From Streptomyces sp. NBC_01341 (lineage in GTDB: Bacteria > Actinomycetota > Actinomycetes > Streptomycetales > Streptomycetaceae): DNA of 64,000 bases. Positions within the stretch are counted from its first letter, which is position 1. Each line of letters starts with the position of its first letter. The notes under the pieces are model-generated. The model saw nothing but the letters and a program-made list of their open reading frames with translations, had not been told where the DNA came from and did not search any database. The stretch is from positions 7,130,001-7,194,000 of the forward strand of contig NZ_CP108364.1 of NCBI RefSeq assembly GCF_035946055.1, written 5' to 3'. Below are positions 33,799-43,125 of the stretch, one piece after another. Position numbers and translations under genes: made by a program.

Positions 33799-36700
33799 CT
33801 ACCGGGCGCGCCCCGGCTCCTGCCTGCGATGCATAGCGGTGGCCGGTTCCGTCAGCATCGCTGTGATGGCCTCGGCCACGGTGCGCACATGCGGCGCCGC
33901 GACGATGCCGTAGTGGTCGGTGGGCAGGGACCGCCGCACGGCGGAGGAGGGCAGACAGGCACTCCACTGACGGCTCGTCTCCTCCTGATCGCCGGGTGCG
34001 GGCATACCCGCCGTGGGCCGTTCGGCCAGCCACAGGAGGGTGGGGGTGACGGCCAGCGGCCGCACCTGGTGCTCACCCAGGCTGTACAGGTTCGCCCGGC
34101 AGCAACGGGCCAGGCTCTCGGCGTACGCCCGGACGTGCCCAGCCGACGCCGACGCCGACGCCGAGCCGGTGCCGAGCTCTGCGGCGAACAGCTTCTCGAG
34201 GTCGTCCTTGTCGTAGGACGCGACCAGCCCGTGCGCCCGCGGCGGTGGCGGGTCCAGCAGGTGGAGTGCTTCGAACGGCCGACCGTCGGACTCGGCCAGG
34301 GCGGCCATCTCCATGGCCACCCGGGCGCCGAAGGACCATCCGGCCAGGTGGAGCCGGCGGTCCGGGCCTCCGAAGTGGTCGCGCAGCTCTGCCTCGTAGT
34401 GACGGGCGCGTTCGGCCAGTGACCACGCGGGCATCGTGGCGTCCCGGAGTGCCGGATCGGCGATGAGGCACACGGTCGGTTCGGGGCCCAGGGCTGCCAC
34501 CAGCGAACGGTAGGCCTGGATGTCCCCGCCCACGGGGTGCACCAAGCACAGGACGGCGGAGCCCGTACCCTCCTGCCAGACATCGAGGACGACACGTGAG
34601 CCGGTGCCCCTTGCAGCCCCTGCGACGGGCTCGGCGGGGCCGACGGCCGCCTCGACGTGTTTGAGTATCTCGGTGAGGCTGACCCGGTAGCTGAAGGAGG
34701 CCAGGTCGAATTCGACGCCGTAGTCGTCCTCGATCTGGGCGATCAGGGTGATCAGGGTCAGTGAGTCGGCTCCGAGGTCGTAGAGGGAGTCGTCCGGGGC
34801 CAGTTCGTCCACGCCCAGCAGGTCCTGGATCAGGCGGGTCATGGCGGCGGCTCGTTCCGCCGCACCGTCCGGGCCGGGTGAATTCGTCGCGGCGTCCGTG
34901 CGGTGCTCCTGTCCGGCCCGTGAGCCGACCGGCTCCGCCCGGTCGCCGCCTGAGGGGGCGTAGAACGCGCGGGAGACCTCGATGCCGGTCGTGGAGACGA
35001 GGAGCTGCGGCAGCTGCAGGGCCAGGGCATGGCCGAAGACCGCCTTGCCGTCCTCGACCGTCATGCCGACTTCCAGGTGGGCCCGGTGGCGGCTGTCCGG
35101 GTTCTGGACCCGGGTCGCCATCCCGGTCTCGCTCCAGATGTCCCAGTCGATGCCTATCCGGACCGTCCTCTCCGTCTCTGCGGCGCGGTGGTGGGCGAAG
35201 GCGTCGAGGAGGCTCGCGCCGGCCGCGTAGTCGCTCTGGCCGACACCGCCGAGCAGGGCGGACATCGAGGAGCAGTAGACCGCGATCTCCGGCCGGAAGG
35301 ACTCGATCAGGTGTTCCAGTACGAGCGCGCCAGTCTCCCGGACCGAGGCGGCCTCGCGCATGGCGCTCGCGTCGCGTCGTACGAGCAGCCCCCCGTATCC
35401 GAGGCCGGCCGCGTGGAACACGCCGTCCACCCGCTGTGTGTGGCGGGTCACGGCAGCCGCCACCTCGTGCACGGTCATGGCCGCCAGGTCAGCCGGAACG
35501 AGGCCGACGCGATCGGCCCAGCGGGTCAGCTCCGCCGGCAGCCGCGGACTCCTCGACAGCAGAAGGACCCGGCCGCCGGTGTGTTCCAGAAGCCAGGCGG
35601 CGATGGCGCGCCCTATGCCACCCGTGCCGCCCAGTACCAGGTGGACCGTCTCCCCGCCGGACGGCACGGGGGGCTCCGATCCGGACGGCGCCCCCACCGG
35701 CGCGGTGCCCGGCCGCCACCAGTAGCCCTGCCGCAGCGCGAGTTGCCTGGGCAGAGCCGTATCGCCGGCGCGTCCGGCCCGGAGTGCTTCGGCGAGGACC
35801 GCGGCCACCTGTCCGCCCCATCGGGTCAGGTCGTGGTCGGGGAGGTCCAGCCAGTGGCCGTCCAGAACGGCCTCCTGGGCGCCGACCTCGACCGGCCCGG
35901 CCAGGAGTGCCAGTTCAGGCCTGCGGACCGTGCCCACCACGGGCCGGGCGCCGTGGGACAGCCACCACACGCGCGGGGAGCCGGTCCGCCCGGACAGCGC
36001 CTGGGCCAGGGCCGCGCTGGTGTCCAGGCAGGCGTGCCGGGCCTGCCGCAGCGTGCCGGGACCGACCGGGCCCGTCACGTCCAAGGGCAGCGCGTGCACC
36101 CATTCCACGTCGTCCAGGGCCAGGGTGCCGTCCATGGACAGCGCGTCGAGGAGCAGGCCCAGGGACGCCGCGTCGGCCGGGTCGGCGTCGAAGGTGTCGG
36201 TTCCCCTGCGGACGAATCCGTCGGACGGGTGCACCCGCACCACGCGTGACGCCACGTCCTGGAACGCCGCGAGCGCCTCCCGCGGTGTGCTTTCGGAGGC
36301 CACGACCACCACGACGGACGCGCGGTCGGCCCGCGCGGTCGTGCCCGTGACGGCGGCACGGCGGAGCCGGACCCAGTGCGGCTGGTGCAGCCACTCGGCC
36401 CTGGGCAGCCGGTCCGGTACCGCGGTCCGGGGCGTGCGGTCGAAGTCGTACTCCGCGAGTGCGAAGGACGGGGGCGGGAAGTCCCAGGGCGCCGGGGCGG
36501 GGCCCGTCCGCCAGTCGACGGGAGCCCCTGCGGCCCAAGCCTCGGCGACGGCGTCAGCCGTGCGGTCGGCGGGGGAGACCGGCGGGGCGTCCGGATCCAC
36601 GGCACCGTGCGCGATCCCTCCCGCGGCCACCGCGCGAAGCCACCGCACGGCGGAGGCAGCGTCGGTGACCGGCGACGCGACCCGAAGGTCACGGGCCGCA

Positions 36701-39700
36701 CGTCCGCTCTGCAGGTGGCGCAGCACCGACTCGAAGCGATCGGGCCGCAGTTGCAGGTAGTCGGCGATCCGGGTGGCGTCGGTGGCCAGCGACTCCGTGC
36801 TGGACGCGGAAAGGACCAGGCACAGGCACAGGGGTGCCACACGTGTCACGGCTGCGCCGGTCCCGGTGTCCTGCTCCACGACGACATGGGCGTTGGTGCC
36901 GCCGATCCCGAAGCTGCTCACCGCGGCCACCCGTTCGCGTCCCCCGGGCCACGGCGCGGACCGGGTCGGGACGAAGAAGGGGGTGGGGTCGGGGCCGATC
37001 TCCGGGTTGAATGCGCGGAAGTTGATGTTCGGCGGGACGGTGTCGTGGTGCACGGCGAGGACGGCGCGCACGAGGCCCACCACACCGGCCGCCGCTCCCA
37101 TGTGACCGAGCTGGCTCTTGACGGAGCTGAGGGCGCAGCGACCGGACTCGTCCACGTCGAACGCCTGCCGGAGCGCGCTCACTTCGATCGGGTCTCCCAG
37201 CCGGGTACCGGTGCCGTGGGCCTCCACGTAGCCGAGGTCGGCCCCGGTACGGCCGGCGCGGGCCAGTGCGGTCCGTATCACCTCGCGCTGCCCGGCCAGG
37301 GACGGTGCGGTGTAACTCATCTTCTCCGCGCCGTCGTTGTTGATCGCGGAGCCCGTGATCACCGCATAGACGGTGTCGCCGTCCCGGCGTGCCCGCCGCA
37401 GTGGTTTGAGGACCACGACGCCGACACCGCTCGCGCCGATCGTCCCGGTCGCGTCGTCGCTGAAGGGACGGCAGTCGCCGTCCGCGGAGAAGATGTGCTG
37501 CGGGCGGTAGCGGTAGCCGCCGCTGAGGCCCGGGTCGACGAGCACCCCTCCGGCGAGCATCACGTCGGCGTCGCCCTGCCGGAGCATGCCGGCCGCGAGA
37601 TGCACGGCGACCAGGGAGCTGGAACACGCGGTCTGGGCGCTGAAGGCGGGCCCGGTCAGCCCGAGGTGGTAGGCGACCTTGGTGGCCAGGAAGTCCTTCT
37701 CGTGGTGCAGCGCGAGCTGGAATCCGTCGGGCAGGCGGCCGGGGTCGGCTTCGCGGAGCAGGGTCTGGAAGTAGGTGTTCTCCCCGGCGCCGGCGACCAG
37801 GCCGACCCGTGCGGCGGCGGTGTCCGCGATTCCGGCGTGTGCCAGTGCCTGGACGCACGCCATCAGCAGGTGACGTTGCTGAGGGTCCATCAGGCGGGCT
37901 TCTTGGGGGCTGATGCCGAAGTGGCCCGGGTCGAAGTCGAGCATCCCGTCGAGCGTGCTGTGTGCGCCGATGACGCCCTCCGGGGCGTCGACGCGCCGGA
38001 TGCCGGTACCGCCGGAGACCACCAGGTCCCAGAACGCCGCCAGGTCCGGGGCGCCGGGCACCCGTACCGCCATGCCGACGACCGCGATCGGTTCGCCGGG
38101 TTCCGGGGTTCCGGCGCGGGGCCCGGCCGGCGCGGCAGGGGTCCGGGTGCCGGGGAGGACGCCGGTGGAGAGGCGCCGGGCCAAGGAGCGGACGGTGACG
38201 TGCTCGAACAGATCTGCGACGTCGAAGCGCATGCCGAGCGCTGTGGTGCAGCGGAGATGGAAACGCATGAGAGTGAGACTGGAGGCACCCGCGTCGAAGA
38301 AGGTCTGATCCGGTCCGATCGTCGCACCGGTGACCTCCTCGAAGGCGACGGTGAGCCGTTCCTCCTCGGCGGTGAGGCCGGTGCGGACGACGGCTGAGCG
38401 GCCCATCTCCTCGCCCCGTGCCCGAAGTGCCGCCCGCCGGTCCAGCTTGCCGCTCGGGGTGCGCGGGATCCCCTCCAGTCGTCTGAAGCGGTCCACACGG
38501 ACGTAGGAGGGCAGCAGCGACGAGAGGTGTGCGGTCAGGTCCTCGGAGGACGGGCACTCGTCCCCGACCTCCAGACAGGCGGTCAGCCCGGCGCCGTCCG
38601 ACACGACGACGGCATTGACCACCGCCGGATGACGCAGCAGAGCCGCCTCGACCGCTCCGAGCTCCAGCCGGTGACCGCTCAGCTTGATCTGCTGATCGTC
38701 CCGGCCCGCGTAGTGCAGCAGACCCTCGCTGTCGAACCACGCCCGATCGCCGCTGCGGTAGAACAGGCCCTCACCCGGTACCTCGACGAAGCGCGTGTCG
38801 TCGAGAGCGGGTTCACCGAGGTAGCAGCGGGTGGTCATGCTGCCCCCGATCAGCAGCTCGCCGGTGCACATGGACGGCACCGGATCGCCCTGGGCGTCCA
38901 CCACGCGCAGGTCGGCGCCGGCCACCGGGCGACCGATGGCCGGCCGTTCGGGCCAGCGGCTCGGGTCTCCCTCCAGACACAGGGCACTGACCACGTGCGT
39001 CTCGCTCGGCCCGTAGTGGTTGAACAGGCGGGCGCCGGGCAGTCCGGCGAACCAGCGCCGGATGGCGTCGGTGCACACGAGCTGCTCGCCCGCCGTGACC
39101 ACCTCGCGCAGCCGGGAGGGGAACCTGCCCAGGCGGACCGCGTAGTCGGCCAGCAGTTGCAGGGCCACGTAGGGCATGAAGATCCGCTCGGTGCCCGCGG
39201 ACTCCAGTCGATCCAGCAGCGCGGGGACGTCCTGGCGCCACTCGGGGCGTACGAGCTGGAGGCTGCCGCCCGTGCACAGCGTCCCGAAGATCTCCTGGAA
39301 GGACACGTCGAACGCCAGCGCCGAGAACTGCTGGGTGGCCGACGGTGCGGTCAGGCCGCCGGGGCCGGACTGCCACTGGATCAGGTCGCACAGCGTGCGG
39401 TCGGAGATCTGGACGCCCTTGGGCACGCCGGTGGAGCCGGAAGTGAACAGGGTGTACAGCGGCCGGGCGCCGCCGTGCGCGCCCCCGGCGGGCAGTGCGC
39501 CCAGGGCCTCACCCGGGTGCGGCTCCGGGGTGGTCAGCAGGACGGGATGCCGCGCCACGCCGTCGGGGAGCAGCGTCTCCAGAACCGGAGCGCCGTCCGC
39601 GGGGACCAGGACACACAGGGGGTCGACACGCTCGAGGACGTGGCGCAGCGCTTCGAGCGGATAGGAGGGGTCGAGGGGGACGGCTGTGACATTCAGCCGC

Positions 39701-42700
39701 GCCAGCGCCAGCAGGGCCACCACGTGCTCGACGGAGTGGCTCAGGTACAGAGCGGCCCGGCAAGCGCTGCCGTCGGCCGGAATCGGGTGACTGCCTGCCA
39801 GTTCCGAGGCGAGAGCCGTGGCGAGGGCATCGAGCGTCGCATAGCTCAGAGTGCTGCCGTCCGCCGTGAGGACGGCGGGGGCGTCAGGGATCCGGGCGAC
39901 CTGCCGAGCGAAGCCCTCGGCGATCGTGGTGAAGCCCGGTTCCCGGACCGGCCCGCGACCGTGCGCCGGCAGGGACCGCCGGTACGGCGCGATCAGCTCC
40001 TGCGGGGTGGAGCGGCCACCGGACGCGAGCGCGTCCACGCACCGCCGGAACAACTCGGCCATCGCCTCGACTGCCTCGACGGTGAATCGGTCCTCGGCGT
40101 ACTCCCACAGCAGGTCGATGCCGTCCGGGTGCTCGAGCACGGAGACCGTCATCGGGCACTTGGCCTCCGATGCGGCCCACCACAGGGGGCGCTGGAAGCA
40201 GCCGGGCAGCCGCAGCGCCCCGAAGTCGGTGTTCTCCAGGACGAACAGCAGATCGAAGGGGGTGCCGTCGCCGACCCCCTCCCAACCGGTCAGCACGTCG
40301 GCCAGTGCCACCTCGTGATGACGAAGCACCTGACCGGCAGCGGCCGATGTGCGGGCGAGGTGCGAGCGCAGGTCCTCACGGGGGGCGACGGCCACGGGCA
40401 GCAGCACGGTGTTCGCCATCATGCCCACGCTGTCCTCGAACTCGCGCACCGGGCGGTTGGCGACCGGGGCGGCGATGCGCGGGCGGACCAGTCCGGTGAC
40501 GCCGTACACGCTGACGGAGAACACGCTCAGCAGCACCTGGAAGCGGGTCAGCCCGAGTTCGGCGCAGAGCAGATCGAGCGTGCCCCGCTGGGCGGCGTCG
40601 AGAGAGGTGTGCAGGAGCCGAGCCCGTGGCACCGCCTCCGCGTGCTGGTCGGGCAGCGCTTCCTGTGGCTCTTCCAGAGCCTGGTAGTAGGCCAGGAGTT
40701 CGTCGCGCCGGTCCCGGTAGGCCGCAGTCGCGAACCACTCGCTCTGCCAGGCGGCGTAGTCCAGCGGGGTCGGAGCCGGTGCCGTGTGCCGAGTGGCCGG
40801 TTTGCCGGTGGCTTCTGCGTAACCGGCGGACAGATCCCGCAGCAGAATACTCAGCGACCAGCCGTCGACGGCGATGTGGTGCAGGTGCAGCAGAAGTGTT
40901 CCGCCCCCCTCATGGGGCAGCCAGCAGACCCGGAGCATCCGGGGGACGGCGAGATCGAAGCGGTCGGCGAAGAAGGAGCCGGCGAAGGCCTGTGCCGCGT
41001 CCTCGTCCCATAGCCGGTCCGTACCCGGCTCGTGCCAGGGGTCGTACGGTTCGCCGACGGTCTGGCCCAGGCCGTCCGGCCCGAGTGCGAAGCCAGTTCG
41101 CAACGCCGCATGGTGTGCCACCAGAGTCCGCAGGGCCCGGCGAAGGGCAATGATGTCCACGGGCCCGTCAACCCGGAAGGCCTGGTTGACGGAGTACGCC
41201 CGGGAGTCCGGTGCACGGCGCTGCAGAAGCCACAGCCGCTGCTGCTCACTCGTGGCCTGCGCCGAGCGGGCACCGGCGACGACCGGCGCCGGGAAGGCGC
41301 TCTCCCCGGCCGGGCCGGTCGACTCGACGGCCTGGGCGACCGCGGCGAGGTCGCCGTGCAGGACGACCGCCTGCGCCAGATCGTGGCCCCACCGCTTCCG
41401 GATGGCGAAGCGGAGACGCAGGGCCTTCAACGAGTCGCCGCCGCTGGCGATCCACCGGTCGCCGAGCCCGAGGCCGGTGGTCCCCAGAACCTCCTCGGCG
41501 AGCGCGAGGACCTCGCGCTCCGTCTCCGTCGTCGCCGGTCCGTCGGTGGCGGCCGGTCGCCAGGGCCGGCCGGCCTGCCGCAGCAGCGCGGCCTGGTCGA
41601 CCTTGCCGTTGGCGTTGAGCGGCAATTCCTCCACGAGGTGGATCCGGTGCGGGCGCATGTAGGCGGGCAGGTGGGCCGCGAGGTGTCTCTCGAACTCTTC
41701 GTAAGCCACATCCTGTTGCAGGACGACGAATGCCAGCAGTTCGTTCGGCCCCGCCTCGTCCGAACGGCGTGTGCACACGTGTGCCCGTCCGACCGCCGGG
41801 TGAGAGAGAACGCGCCGCTCCACCTCACCGGGCTCGATCCTGAAGCCGCGGACCTTGACCTGACGGTCGGTCCGTCCGACGTACTCCACCAGGCCGTCGG
41901 CGTCGGTGCGCACGAGGTCACCGGTGCGGTAGTACCTCGCCTCACCGCCGTCGAGCCACGCGAGCCGCACGAAGCGGCGCTCGGTCTCCTCGGGGAGGTT
42001 GCGGTACCCGGCCGCGAGCCCTGCGCCACTCAGCAGGAGTTCGGCGACCTCACCGGGAGCGGCGACCCTCTCCTGGCCCGGCACGACCAGGACGGCTCCG
42101 GTCTGCGGAAGGGGCCGGCCGATCGGCACCACGTCACCGTCGAAGTCCCGGGAAATCGGATGGCACAGCGCGAAAGTGGTGCACTCCGTGGGGCCGTAGA
42201 TGTTGAACAGACGAGTGCCGCTGTCAGCGTTGTCCCGGTACCAGCGGCGCATCACCCGGGAGTCGAGCTGCTCACCGCCCACCAGCACCTCGCCGACCGC
42301 GGCGAAGCAGTCCGGCACGGCCATGACCATCGCGTTGAACAGCGCGGTCGTGATGAAGACGGTGTCCACCCGCTCGCGCCGCAGTGCCGCGGCAAGGCCT
42401 TCCGGGGTCTGTACCTCCCCGTCACGCAGGACCACGCAGCAGCCGCCGGTGAGCAAGGGTGCCCAGACCTCGAAGCTCAGCGCGTCGAACGCCGGATTCG
42501 CCAGACACGAGTAGCGCAGGCCGGGCTCGACGCGGATGTAGCCGGGGCGGGCCAGCCGGATGATCCCGGCGTCGCGGACCTCGACGCCCTTGGGCCGCCC
42601 GGTCGTCCCGGAGGTGTAGAACAGAAAGGACACATCGCCGGTGGCGGGCGGTTCCGGCACGGTGGCCGCAGCATCGGGGACCTCGGGGAGCAACGTGTCC

Positions 42701-43125
42701 ACGGTGTACGCCCGCACACCCACCGGAAGCTCGGTGAGACTCTCGGTGGCATCGCACACCAGGGCGGCCGCGGCGGAATCCCGCAGTATGAAAAGACGGC
42801 GTTCGCCAGGACTCTGGGTGTCCAGCGGCACCACCCGCGCACCCAGCCGAAGGATGCCCAGCATCACGCAGACCAGCTGCCAGGAGCGTGGCAGTGCTAC
42901 CGCGACGGCCTGCCCTGCGGTCACGCCCCGGCGGCCCAGTTCGGCGGCCACCGCGGCCGCGGCAGCGTTCAACGTCGCGTAGTCCAGGCGTATGTCGCCG
43001 TCGGCGACCGCGTCCGCCCGCGGTGTGCGCAGGGCCCGGCGGTGTACGCCGAGGGCGATCCCGGCCCGGGTGCTCAGGCCCTCCGCCAGATCGGCGGGGG
43101 ACGTTTCGACGTGGGGTTCCATCAT
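33799..43125 (-). CDS. hybrid NRPS-PKS: A-T-C-A-T-KS-KR-T-TE, no AT domain
   Basis: 3108 residues. Order: A1 about 30-520 (FYTSGTTGRPKG), T1 about 530-600 (GGDSL), C about 620-1050 (HHIAVDG), A2 about 1075-1570 (FTSGSTGVPKG), T2 about 1580-1655 (DAGASSL), KS about 1680-2110 (Cys in TACSSS about 1834, EAHGTGT, SQLGHMGAAAG), KR about 2490-2690 (GGTGGIGRA, QSDYAAG), T3 about 2755-2825 (LGADSL), TE about 2850-3090 (GWSFG). No AT-type GHSxG region lies between KS and KR, so malonyl must be loaded in trans. By hand alignment A2 reads DVQFVAHVV, a proline code; A1 reads about DAFILGITF, aliphatic-like. The start overlaps the upstream NRPS stop by 4 bp, so the two are translationally coupled. Confidence 0.95.
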   Translation of the reverse strand: MMEPHVETSPADLAEGLSTRAGIALGVHRRALRTPRADAVADGDIRLDYATLNAAAAAVAAELGRRGVTAGQAVAVALPRSWQLVCVMLGILRLGARVVPLDTQSPGERRLFILRDSAAAALVCDATESLTELPVGVRAYTVDTLLPEVPDAAATVPEPPATGDVSFLFYTSGTTGRPKGVEVRDAGIIRLARPGYIRVEPGLRYSCLANPAFDALSFEVWAPLLTGGCCVVLRDGEVQTPEGLAAALRRERVDTVFITTALFNAMVMAVPDCFAAVGEVLVGGEQLDSRVMRRWYRDNADSGTRLFNIYGPTECTTFALCHPISRDFDGDVVPIGRPLPQTGAVLVVPGQERVAAPGEVAELLLSGAGLAAGYRNLPEETERRFVRLAWLDGGEARYYRTGDLVRTDADGLVEYVGRTDRQVKVRGFRIEPGEVERRVLSHPAVGRAHVCTRRSDEAGPNELLAFVVLQQDVAYEEFERHLAAHLPAYMRPHRIHLVEELPLNANGKVDQAALLRQAGRPWRPAATDGPATTETEREVLALAEEVLGTTGLGLGDRWIASGGDSLKALRLRFAIRKRWGHDLAQAVVLHGDLAAVAQAVESTGPAGESAFPAPVVAGARSAQATSEQQRLWLLQRRAPDSRAYSVNQAFRVDGPVDIIALRRALRTLVAHHAALRTGFALGPDGLGQTVGEPYDPWHEPGTDRLWDEDAAQAFAGSFFADRFDLAVPRMLRVCWLPHEGGGTLLLHLHHIAVDGWSLSILLRDLSAGYAEATGKPATRHTAPAPTPLDYAAWQSEWFATAAYRDRRDELLAYYQALEEPQEALPDQHAEAVPRARLLHTSLDAAQRGTLDLLCAELGLTRFQVLLSVFSVSVYGVTGLVRPRIAAPVANRPVREFEDSVGMMANTVLLPVAVAPREDLRSHLARTSAAAGQVLRHHEVALADVLTGWEGVGDGTPFDLLFVLENTDFGALRLPGCFQRPLWWAASEAKCPMTVSVLEHPDGIDLLWEYAEDRFTVEAVEAMAELFRRCVDALASGGRSTPQELIAPYRRSLPAHGRGPVREPGFTTIAEGFARQVARIPDAPAVLTADGSTLSYATLDALATALASELAGSHPIPADGSACRAALYLSHSVEHVVALLALARLNVTAVPLDPSYPLEALRHVLERVDPLCVLVPADGAPVLETLLPDGVARHPVLLTTPEPHPGEALGALPAGGAHGGARPLYTLFTSGSTGVPKGVQISDRTLCDLIQWQSGPGGLTAPSATQQFSALAFDVSFQEIFGTLCTGGSLQLVRPEWRQDVPALLDRLESAGTERIFMPYVALQLLADYAVRLGRFPSRLREVVTAGEQLVCTDAIRRWFAGLPGARLFNHYGPSETHVVSALCLEGDPSRWPERPAIGRPVAGADLRVVDAQGDPVPSMCTGELLIGGSMTTRCYLGEPALDDTRFVEVPGEGLFYRSGDRAWFDSEGLLHYAGRDDQQIKLSGHRLELGAVEAALLRHPAVVNAVVVSDGAGLTACLEVGDECPSSEDLTAHLSSLLPSYVRVDRFRRLEGIPRTPSGKLDRRAALRARGEEMGRSAVVRTGLTAEEERLTVAFEEVTGATIGPDQTFFDAGASSLTLMRFHLRCTTALGMRFDVADLFEHVTVRSLARRLSTGVLPGTRTPAAPAGPRAGTPEPGEPIAVVGMAVRVPGAPDLAAFWDLVVSGGTGIRRVDAPEGVIGAHSTLDGMLDFDPGHFGISPQEARLMDPQQRHLLMACVQALAHAGIADTAAARVGLVAGAGENTYFQTLLREADPGRLPDGFQLALHHEKDFLATKVAYHLGLTGPAFSAQTACSSSLVAVHLAAGMLRQGDADVMLAGGVLVDPGLSGGYRYRPQHIFSADGDCRPFSDDATGTIGASGVGVVVLKPLRRARRDGDTVYAVITGSAINNDGAEKMSYTAPSLAGQREVIRTALARAGRTGADLGYVEAHGTGTRLGDPIEVSALRQAFDVDESGRCALSSVKSQLGHMGAAAGVVGLVRAVLAVHHDTVPPNINFRAFNPEIGPDPTPFFVPTRSAPWPGGRERVAAVSSFGIGGTNAHVVVEQDTGTGAAVTRVAPLCLCLVLSASSTESLATDATRIADYLQLRPDRFESVLRHLQSGRAARDLRVASPVTDAASAVRWLRAVAAGGIAHGAVDPDAPPVSPADRTADAVAEAWAAGAPVDWRTGPAPAPWDFPPPSFALAEYDFDRTPRTAVPDRLPRAEWLHQPHWVRLRRAAVTGTTARADRASVVVVVASESTPREALAAFQDVASRVVRVHPSDGFVRRGTDTFDADPADAASLGLLLDALSMDGTLALDDVEWVHALPLDVTGPVGPGTLRQARHACLDTSAALAQALSGRTGSPRVWWLSHGARPVVGTVRRPELALLAGPVEVGAQEAVLDGHWLDLPDHDLTRWGGQVAAVLAEALRAGRAGDTALPRQLALRQGYWWRPGTAPVGAPSGSEPPVPSGGETVHLVLGGTGGIGRAIAAWLLEHTGGRVLLLSRSPRLPAELTRWADRVGLVPADLAAMTVHEVAAAVTRHTQRVDGVFHAAGLGYGGLLVRRDASAMREAASVRETGALVLEHLIESFRPEIAVYCSSMSALLGGVGQSDYAAGASLLDAFAHHRAAETERTVRIGIDWDIWSETGMATRVQNPDSRHRAHLEVGMTVEDGKAVFGHALALQLPQLLVSTTGIEVSRAFYAPSGGDRAEPVGSRAGQEHRTDAATNSPGPDGAAERAAAMTRLIQDLLGVDELAPDDSLYDLGADSLTLITLIAQIEDDYGVEFDLASFSYRVSLTEILKHVEAAVGPAEPVAGAARGTGSRVVLDVWQEGTGSAVLCLVHPVGGDIQAYRSLVAALGPEPTVCLIADPALRDATMPAWSLAERARHYEAELRDHFGGPDRRLHLAGWSFGARVAMEMAALAESDGRPFEALHLLDPPPPRAHGLVASYDKDDLEKLFAAELGTGSASASASAGHVRAYAESLARCCRANLYSLGEHQVRPLAVTPTLLWLAERPTAGMPAPGDQEETSRQWSACLPSSAVRRSLPTDHYGIVAAPHVRTVAEAITAMLTEPATAMHRRQEPGRAR

